Of a stretch of 64,000 nucleotides of DNA, positions 59,036 to 64,000 are shown one piece after another; the first letter of the stretch is position 1, and every line of letters starts with the position of its first letter. The notes beneath the pieces were generated by a model. That model saw only the letters and a program-made list of their open reading frames with translations. It searched no databases and had not been told where the DNA came from. A program made the position numbers and the translations under genes. Origin of the DNA: Raineya sp. (lineage in GTDB: Bacteria; Bacteroidota; Bacteroidia; Cytophagales; Thermonemataceae); NCBI GenBank assembly GCA_025454915.1, contig JALONN010000002.1, positions 186,001-250,000 of the forward strand, read 5' to 3'.

Positions 59036-59662
59036 ATGAAAATATTTATTTTAATTCTGAGCTTGTTTTGTGGACTGAACCAAAACCTTTTCGGACAAAT
59101 CTTAGCTGAAGGAATGTTTCATGCTGGAAGTGTAAAAGATAAGGAAGGAAATACTTGGGGTGGACAAATAAAATATGATACCAAACAACAAACTGTTTTA
59201 GTAGATAATGGTGGTACAATAAAAACTTTTAATGCTCGTAATGTGGAGGGTTTTTCATTTTTTGATACCAAAGTAAAAGCCAACAGACGATTTGTAACTC
59301 TTTTATATGCTAAAAATATTAACACTAATTATGAAACAGCCGCCTTTTTTGAAGTACTTACAGAAGGTAACAGGGTAACATTATTAGGGACAGAATATTT
59401 GGAAACTCGCATGAACCCACAAGCTGGTTGGGGATGGTATGGCACAGGTGGGCGTACATTTTCTTATAGAATTGTTACTGAATTTTACATAATGAACAAG
59501 AATGGCAAAATTGTAAAACTCAAAACCACTAGTAAAAAACAATTTTTGTCTCAAATGAAAGAGAATGCATCACAGCTAGAAGTATTTATGAAGAAAAATA
59601 AATTGGGAGTTCAGCAACGTTTGGATATGATAAAAATATTTGATTACTATAACACACTCTAA
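59036..59662 (+). CDS. Hypothetical exported protein
   Basis: A 208-residue protein with a signal peptide (about 1-21, [21 protein letters not shown]). The mature part is strand-rich in the first two thirds ([38 protein letters not shown]) with a Gly/Trp loop ([14 protein letters not shown]) and a helical end ([22 protein letters not shown]). The first part resembles a PepSY- or FKBP-free periplasmic scaffold, but I recognise no family. It is a single gene before the tRNA. Confidence 0.55.
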   Translation: MKIFILILSLFCGLNQNLFGQILAEGMFHAGSVKDKEGNTWGGQIKYDTKQQTVLVDNGGTIKTFNARNVEGFSFFDTKVKANRRFVTLLYAKNINTNYETAAFFEVLTEGNRVTLLGTEYLETRMNPQAGWGWYGTGGRTFSYRIVTEFYIMNKNGKIVKLKTTSKKQFLSQMKENASQLEVFMKKNKLGVQQRLDMIKIFDYYNTL

Positions 59663-59673
59663 AGGAATTTTAC

Positions 59674-59681
59674 TAAATTTG
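59674..59681 (+). promoter_or_regulatory. -7 box for tRNA-Ser (TAAATTTG)
   Basis: TAAATTTG fits TAnnTTTG and lies 16 bases before the mature tRNA 5' end, which gives a short precursor leader. No clean -33 TTG. Confidence 0.5.
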
Positions 59682-59696
59682 CATTCCAAAAAAATT

Positions 59697-59783
<87 letters not shown>

Positions 59784-59784
59784 C

Positions 59785-59820
59785 AAAAATAAAGGCTATC
59801 ATTTGATAACCTTTATTTTT
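59785..59820. terminator. Bidirectional terminator between tRNA and lipoprotein gene
   Basis: AAAAATAAAGG-C-TATC and GATA-A-CCTTTATTTTT form a long stem with one internal mismatch. It lies just after the tRNA-Ser and extends into the stop of the convergent lipoprotein gene (59819). Confidence 0.8.
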
Positions 59821-60391
59821 ATTCTTTTGTGAAAACTAATTCTTCACTCCAATACAGTTTATTATTAAGGTTTTTAGCAATAAAGTCTCTAAAAACTTTT
59901 TCTGTTGCAAACTTTGTAGGCTTTGCCTTACTTGCATCATAACTTTTACCTTTTGCTTTAGCTTCATTTACTCCTTTTTCAAAAAATAAAGATACTAATA
60001 GTTTTCCAGAGGCCACTTTGTATTTGAAATAGAAATATCCTTTTTGCCCATTTTCGTCCATTCCAAAACTTGCAACTTTTGTACCTTTCATATTAGAAAT
60101 GTAGGTTTCCATAGGTTTTTCTTCTTTAGGTTGTTCCCCTTCTGTAGGCTTATTCTTGATAGTAAGTGTATATGTTCCTGTTGAAGCTCCTTTGGCAAAA
60201 ATAATTTTATCAATAGGGAGTTCCATTTCATCAGCAGATTTTTTTGCAGGAGGAACAAATTTCCAAGAACCAACTATTTGGTCATCATCCACAAATGCTG
60301 TTTTATCAGTTGCAATATATTCAGAAGAAATACAAGAGCCCATGAATAAAACTGTTAGCAGAAGCAGAAAAGAGAATTGTAGATTTTTCAT
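59819..60391 (-). CDS. Hypothetical lipoprotein
   Basis: A 190-residue lipoprotein with lipobox LFMGSC (Cys20). The rest is strand-rich (DQIVGSWKFVPPAKK; GTYTLTIKNK; VASGKLLVSLFFEKG) like the small lipocalin-type envelope proteins (a G-x-W motif near the N-terminus), with Glu/Lys-rich loops. Family not recognised with certainty. It is a single-gene unit with hairpins on both sides. Confidence 0.6.
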   Translation of the reverse strand: MKNLQFSFLLLLTVLFMGSCISSEYIATDKTAFVDDDQIVGSWKFVPPAKKSADEMELPIDKIIFAKGASTGTYTLTIKNKPTEGEQPKEEKPMETYISNMKGTKVASFGMDENGQKGYFYFKYKVASGKLLVSLFFEKGVNEAKAKGKSYDASKAKPTKFATEKVFRDFIAKNLNNKLYWSEELVFTKE

Positions 60392-60420
60392 AATAATTTT
60401 TGTTTAAAACCTGCTCAAAA

Positions 60421-60458
60421 ATAAAACAACTCTCTAAAACTATAGAGAGTTGTTTTAT
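60421..60458. terminator. Bidirectional hairpin terminator
   Basis: A perfect 15-bp stem (ATAAAACAACTCTCT and AGAGAGTTGTTTTAT) with an 8-base loop, between the TraB/GumN gene and the lipoprotein gene. It can end transcription of the former. Confidence 0.75.
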
Positions 60459-60510
60459 GAAAGAAACTTTTTTATTTATTAAATAGACGAATTGTTTAAT
60501 GAAGCAAATT

Positions 60511-61470
60511 TTATATTCTAGTTTTTAACGGCTTTACGGTATATCCTTGTTTACGTAATTGATAAATTAAACCATCTTTACCTACTAAATGCAAAGCTCC
60601 AACAGCAATAAAAATAGGTTTTTCTTGTATTAGCTTATAAATTTGTGGCATCCACACATCATTTCTGTTTTTAAGCAAGGCATTATACTCTTCAGGTTTC
60701 ATATTATTCTCATCTAAGCCAAATTTTGCTAACTCATTAAGATTCTGTTCTGCATAATATTTATTTAGTTTTTTCATAGACTCTGTAGATTGTGAGCCTT
60801 TATCTTCTATTATTTCCATCAACATTTCTGCTTGACGAGGTAAAGATGAGCCTTTTAATAAAACATTTGCCTGTAATTCAATACTTTCTAAGCCAACAAT
60901 GTCTTTTTGTAAAGATTTTCCATATATCTGAAAGTACCCATCTAAGCCATTACTTAAATCTCCACTCATCATTTTTTTCTCATCTAAACCCAGTTCTTTA
61001 GAAATCTTCTTTACAGAAATCATTTGAATAAGCATCATTGGACGCATTTTGTTAAAAATCGCAGCACTCATGCCCATATTTGTTTGTAAATATTCATCCA
61101 CCTGATTAAATTTTTTTTCACCTAACAGATCTTTGAGCGTGGTATCTTGCATAATAGCTACTTTCATCATAGCCATTGAAGTTGCCATCATGTTGTCTAA
61201 TGCAATTTCACCAACAACAGCTTTACTTTGCTTGATTTTGTCTTTAATAAACTCATTTGTTTTAACAGAATCAGGAGGATATAAATGGTGAGTCCCAAAT
61301 AAATAAGATGGCTCTTTGATGCCCTTACCCGAAATCTCCCAAAAAACAGAGTTCTCAAGCTCTAAATTTGGAGAAGTACTACTTTTCGCTGAATTCTTTG
61401 CTTTTTTCTGAGCAATTGCAACATCTATAATAAATAAAAATAGTGATGCTAAAATAAGATACTTTTTCAT
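60511..61470 (-). CDS. TraB/GumN family protein, exported
   Basis: A 319-residue exported protein. Signal peptide about 1-20 (ending IAQ). The TraB/GumN (PrgY-like) fold is marked by FWEISGKGIKEPSYLFGTHHLYPPDSV (GTHH near residue 60), a long helical insert, and the late strand PIFIAVGALHLVGKDGLI (GALHL) with LRKQGYTVKPL. These are thought to be metal-dependent proteases or chaperones acting on small peptides. The Glu and two His residues of the putative site are present. The FtsL-like gene is eight bases upstream. Confidence 0.85.
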   Translation of the reverse strand: MKKYLILASLFLFIIDVAIAQKKAKNSAKSSTSPNLELENSVFWEISGKGIKEPSYLFGTHHLYPPDSVKTNEFIKDKIKQSKAVVGEIALDNMMATSMAMMKVAIMQDTTLKDLLGEKKFNQVDEYLQTNMGMSAAIFNKMRPMMLIQMISVKKISKELGLDEKKMMSGDLSNGLDGYFQIYGKSLQKDIVGLESIELQANVLLKGSSLPRQAEMLMEIIEDKGSQSTESMKKLNKYYAEQNLNELAKFGLDENNMKPEEYNALLKNRNDVWMPQIYKLIQEKPIFIAVGALHLVGKDGLIYQLRKQGYTVKPLKTRI

Positions 61471-61477
61471 AATACAT

Positions 61478-61846
61478 TTACTTTTTGATAATAACTTGGT
61501 AAGGGACTTTTTCTACACGCTCAAGCCCCATATCTTTAGCTCTTTTTTCTACCTCCGAATATTTGGTGGTATTCATATATTTGGCTTGTGATTGAGTGTA
61601 ATCTGAACGAAGATTGGTAACATCTTTCTCTAAAATAATAATTTGTCGTTGAAGTTTTCTGGCATAATGAGCATTACTAATATAAAATATACCTAAAACT
61701 GTAAGATATAATACATAAGGAATGTAATTGATAGGTTTTCTTTTTTGTGTTAAAAAATCAACATTCACTAAGTTATCAATCCAAAGAAAAACACTTCTCT
61801 TGGCTTCTGGGCGTTCAGGGGCGGACTCTTTGTAAGTATTTTCCAT
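61478..61846 (-). CDS. FtsL-like small divisome protein
   Basis: A 122-residue bitopic protein: a charged N-tail (MENTYKESAPERPEAKRS), one span (about 45-62), then a coiled coil with heptads (YARKLQRQIIILEKDVTNLRSDY) and GLERVEKVPYQVI. This is the plan of FtsL-like proteins of Bacteroidota, which link the divisome transglycosylase-transpeptidase. These are normally found between rsmH and ftsI; neither is adjacent here, and TraB/GumN is eight bases downstream. Confidence 0.7.
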   Translation of the reverse strand: MENTYKESAPERPEAKRSVFLWIDNLVNVDFLTQKRKPINYIPYVLYLTVLGIFYISNAHYARKLQRQIIILEKDVTNLRSDYTQSQAKYMNTTKYSEVEKRAKDMGLERVEKVPYQVIIKK

Positions 61847-61973
61847 AATAATAAAGTCTGTTCTTCTAACGAAATTAAGAATAATTTTAGTTCATCGTAG
61901 TAGCAAAAAAATAGTAAAAATATACATTAAACATTACAATCAAAATAAGAGTTTTTAACTAAAAACTCAGTTT

Positions 61974-62126
61974 ATGGTTAAAATGCGAAAAAAATACGAT
62001 TTGCCTCAAAAAGTTTGTATAGTGTGTCAGAGACCATTTACTTGGAGAAAAAAGTGGGAAAAGGTATGGGAACAAATTTTATATTGTAGTGATAAATGTA
62101 GACAACAAAGAAAAGAGAAAATTTAA
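61974..62126 (+). CDS. DUF2256 zinc-ribbon small protein
   Basis: A 50-residue gene too short for most ORF cut-offs. The product is rich in Lys/Arg/Cys: [19 protein letters not shown], then [19 protein letters not shown]. The C-x2-C and C-x3-C pairs and the RPF-W-RKKWE core are the DUF2256 signature, a likely zinc ribbon found next to genes for deoxyribodipyrimidine photolyases and others. The start at 61974 ([11 protein letters not shown]) fits; an ATG nine bases later is the alternative. It sits 38 bases before hisF with a promoter box for hisF between them. Confidence 0.85.
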   Translation: MVKMRKKYDLPQKVCIVCQRPFTWRKKWEKVWEQILYCSDKCRQQRKEKI

Positions 62127-62133
62127 AAGTTTA

Positions 62134-62141
62134 TATATTTG
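62134..62141 (+). promoter_or_regulatory. -7 box for hisF (TATATTTG)
   Basis: TATATTTG matches TAnnTTTG and lies 23 bases before the hisF ATG. No TTG at the -33 spacing. Confidence 0.45.
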
Positions 62142-62164
62142 CCTTCCATTTATCATAGTAGTTT

Positions 62165-62920
62165 ATGCTCACAAAAAGAATAATTCCTTGTTTAGATATA
62201 AAAGATGGTAGAACTGTAAAAGGTGTAAATTTTGAAAACCTGATAGATGCAGGAAACCCAGTTGAATTAGCACAGCGTTATGCAGAAGAAGGAGCTGATG
62301 AGTTGGTGTTTTTAGATATAAATGCAACAGTTGAGGGAAGAAAAACTTTAGTGGCTTTGGTGAAAGAAATAGCAGCACACTTAAATATCCCTTTTACTGT
62401 AGGTGGTGGTATTAGTAGTAAACAAGATGTATCTGAACTATTGAATGCAGGAGCAGATAAAATCTCAATCAATTCTTCTGCAGTTAGAAATCCTCAATTG
62501 GTTGATGAACTGGCTTTAGAATTTGGTAGCCAATGTATAGTAGTAGCCATTGATACCAAAAATATAAATCATACTCATTATGTTCATACACATGGAGGGC
62601 GAAAACCCACAGACATACAAACATTTCAATGGGCAAAAGAAGTGACCCAAAGAGGAGCTGGTGAAATTCTGCTAACGTCTATGGATGCTGATGGCACAAA
62701 AGCTGGTTTTGATGTGTCTATTACAGCTCAAATTTCAAAAGCTGTTTCTATTCCTGTAATTGCTTCTGGAGGGGCAGGCTCCATGAAAGATTTCTCAGAA
62801 GTATTTACAAACGGAAAAGCAGATGCTGCTCTTGCAGCTAGTATTTTTCATTTTAAGGAAATAGCTATTCGAGATTTAAAACAGTATCTTTATGAACAAA
62901 ATATTTCAGTAAGACAATAA
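62165..62920 (+). CDS. hisF: Imidazole glycerol phosphate synthase cyclase subunit
   Basis: A 251-residue TIM barrel. HisF joins the product of HisH glutamine hydrolysis with PRFAR to make imidazole glycerol phosphate and AICAR. Catalytic Asp11 ([10 protein letters not shown]) and Asp130 (VVAIDTKN) are present. Other segments are FVGGGISS-like [30 protein letters not shown] and [13 protein letters not shown]. Length is standard. Other his genes are not adjacent, so the histidine pathway must be split or hisF moved. A terminator follows. Confidence 0.95.
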   Translation: MLTKRIIPCLDIKDGRTVKGVNFENLIDAGNPVELAQRYAEEGADELVFLDINATVEGRKTLVALVKEIAAHLNIPFTVGGGISSKQDVSELLNAGADKISINSSAVRNPQLVDELALEFGSQCIVVAIDTKNINHTHYVHTHGGRKPTDIQTFQWAKEVTQRGAGEILLTSMDADGTKAGFDVSITAQISKAVSIPVIASGGAGSMKDFSEVFTNGKADAALAASIFHFKEIAIRDLKQYLYEQNISVRQ

Positions 62921-62950
62921 AAAAAGGATAGCATCTGCTATCCTTTTTTT
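62920..62950. terminator. Bidirectional terminator after hisF
   Basis: AAAAAAGGATAGCA and TGCTATCCTTTTTTT form a perfect 12-bp-plus stem with a short loop between hisF and the convergent SBP gene. Confidence 0.85.
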
Positions 62951-62965
62951 ATAAAACTTTATTTA

Positions 62966-64000
62966 TTACTTAGAAGCAGTTGCTTTCTTTTCACCTTCTT
63001 TTTCATTCTTATCTCCAAAATCCACATTTTCTAAGAATAAAATGTTTGTTGGGTTAGTTTTTAACCCTTTTAATTTCTTGTTATAGATTCTTAAAATTTC
63101 ATCATAATACAATACAATAACAGGAGATTCTTCAATCAATAAGTTATCCATATCATGATAATATTTGTAAAGAAGTAAATGATTTTCATCATGTTCATCT
63201 TTAGATTGAGCTTCATCATAAAGTCTATCAAACTCTTTGCTCACAAAATTAGTTTTGTTAGGACCTACAGGTGAGAAGTTTTGACTATAAAACATAGCAA
63301 AGTAGTTCTCAGCATCTGGATAATCACCTAACCAAGACCCTCTAAATAAAGTAACTTTTCCCTCATCTACCATTTGTTGGTGGGTTACAAATTGATTGCT
63401 TTCTATAGTTACATTTACGCCTATTTCACTCCATTGCTTCTTGATAAATTCTGCAATTTCTTTATCTGTTTGATAAGTATGAAGTTTTAATTCTGGTAAA
63501 CCCTTACCTCCTTCATGACCAATTTCTTTCAACAATTGACGAGCTTTTGCCAAGTTATATGTATATCCTTTTACTCGTACAGAATCAAAAGAAGGTAGAG
63601 CAGCAGGTGTAATACCTGAAATACCAGGCATACCTAAACCATTACGCAATGAAAGTACAATCTGATCTCTATCTATGGCATAACTTAAAGCTTGACGAAA
63701 TTTCTTCTTTAAGAAAGGATGTGTAGTATCTTTATATTTTCCAACATTCAATTGAAAACCAATGTATTCTGTATTCATATAAGGAACTTTATCTACATTA
63801 TATTTCTTACGGAATTCCTCTTTTACTTTTCCTTTATCTAAAAGATCTTTTGCTGTTTCAGGAAGACCTGTAATGAAATCTAATTTACCAGCAACAAATT
63901 CGTTGTATGCCTGATTAGGGTCATTTATAAATGAAACTTGAACAACGTCTATCAAAGGCAATTTACGACCATCATGGTCCATTTTCCAATAGTGCTCATT
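62966..64000 (-). CDS. Oligopeptide-type ABC transporter substrate-binding protein (SBP family 5), 5' end outside window
   Basis: The frame runs off the right edge: the codons before the ATG at 63982 read NEHYWK, so the gene starts beyond base 64000. About 345 residues are visible. Features of SBP_bac_5 (DppA/OppA-type) proteins are NEHYWKMDHDGRKLPLIDVV, then KLDFITGLPE, FRQALSYAIDRDQIV, GMPGISGITPAALPSFD, and YNLAKARQLLKEIGHEGG. The C-terminus has a Lys/Glu-rich tail (EKEGEKKATASK). It is likely a periplasmic peptide-binding lipoprotein. The permease genes are not in view. Confidence 0.87.
   Translation of the reverse strand, partial: NEHYWKMDHDGRKLPLIDVVQVSFINDPNQAYNEFVAGKLDFITGLPETAKDLLDKGKVKEEFRKKYNVDKVPYMNTEYIGFQLNVGKYKDTTHPFLKKKFRQALSYAIDRDQIVLSLRNGLGMPGISGITPAALPSFDSVRVKGYTYNLAKARQLLKEIGHEGGKGLPELKLHTYQTDKEIAEFIKKQWSEIGVNVTIESNQFVTHQQMVDEGKVTLFRGSWLGDYPDAENYFAMFYSQNFSPVGPNKTNFVSKEFDRLYDEAQSKDEHDENHLLLYKYYHDMDNLLIEESPVIVLYYDEILRIYNKKLKGLKTNPTNILFLENVDFGDKNEKEGEKKATASK

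Overview
The window is AT-rich chromosomal DNA from a Bacteroidota bacterium, most likely a gliding Cytophagales-type organism. The evidence is the gliding lipoprotein GldH, type IX secretion (T9SS) sorting domains, a TonB receptor with a carboxypeptidase-like N-terminal domain, DUF3276, DUF3098, DUF4199 and DUF2807 proteins, menaquinone synthesis (MenB), and promoter boxes of the Bacteroidetes TAnnTTTG type. Genus cannot be read from the sequence. No phage, transposase, integrase or CRISPR array was seen; apart from one hypothetical-rich stretch (about 3.9-6.6 kb) this is housekeeping chromosome.

Layout. 1-2.6 kb: end of a DUF72 gene, then a compact four-gene run (unknown protein, PD-(D/E)XK-like nuclease, signal-less NMT1-like binding protein, DUF2807 lipoprotein). 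2.6-6.6 kb: menB, a small helical protein, a 450-base gap, and three unknown minus-strand genes. 6.8-15.2 kb: TonB receptor, HAMP-GAF-PAS sensor, enoyl-CoA hydratase, a Tat-leader amine oxidase next to a pentameric ligand-gated ion channel homologue, DUF4199. 15.3-22.4 kb: two histidine kinases followed by a class A beta-lactamase, then a Ser-rich-tail protein. 22.4-32.5 kb: SerB-SerA fusion, nuoC, rluD-family gene, DUF4129-like, uppP, DUF3098, gmhA, hydrolase, Omp85 protein, lysA. 32.5-40.3 kb: two parS-like palindromes beside mnmG, a tandem pair of zinc-ribbon-like membrane proteins with different C-terminal domains, a TPR protein and a dense DnaA-box cluster that is very probably oriC (39.54-40.25 kb). 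40.3-64 kb: dxs, rpoZ/bamD, T9SS-tail protein, a SpoU methyltransferase, a propeller protein, two MoxR-type ATPases, an LpoA-like protein, CYTH, DUF1152/fRMsr, DUF3276, gldH/PSP1, formyl-THF cyclo-ligase, PDZ-hydrolase, tRNA-Ser(GGA), TraB/GumN, an FtsL-like protein, a 50-residue DUF2256 gene, hisF, and the end of an oligopeptide-binding protein.

How it fits together. The central landmark is the origin region: mnmG, two copies of a parS-type palindrome, and about 7 kb away 13 exact TTATCCACA boxes in about 450 bases. Envelope functions recur throughout (uppP, gmhA, BamD, Omp85, LpoA-like, FtsL-like, T9SS tails). The most biologically suggestive neighbourhood is the ligand-gated channel followed directly by an exported amine oxidase; the next are the kinase pair running into a beta-lactamase, and the duplicated zinc-ribbon-like membrane proteins whose C-termini have been swapped (T9SS tail versus TonB C-terminal domain).
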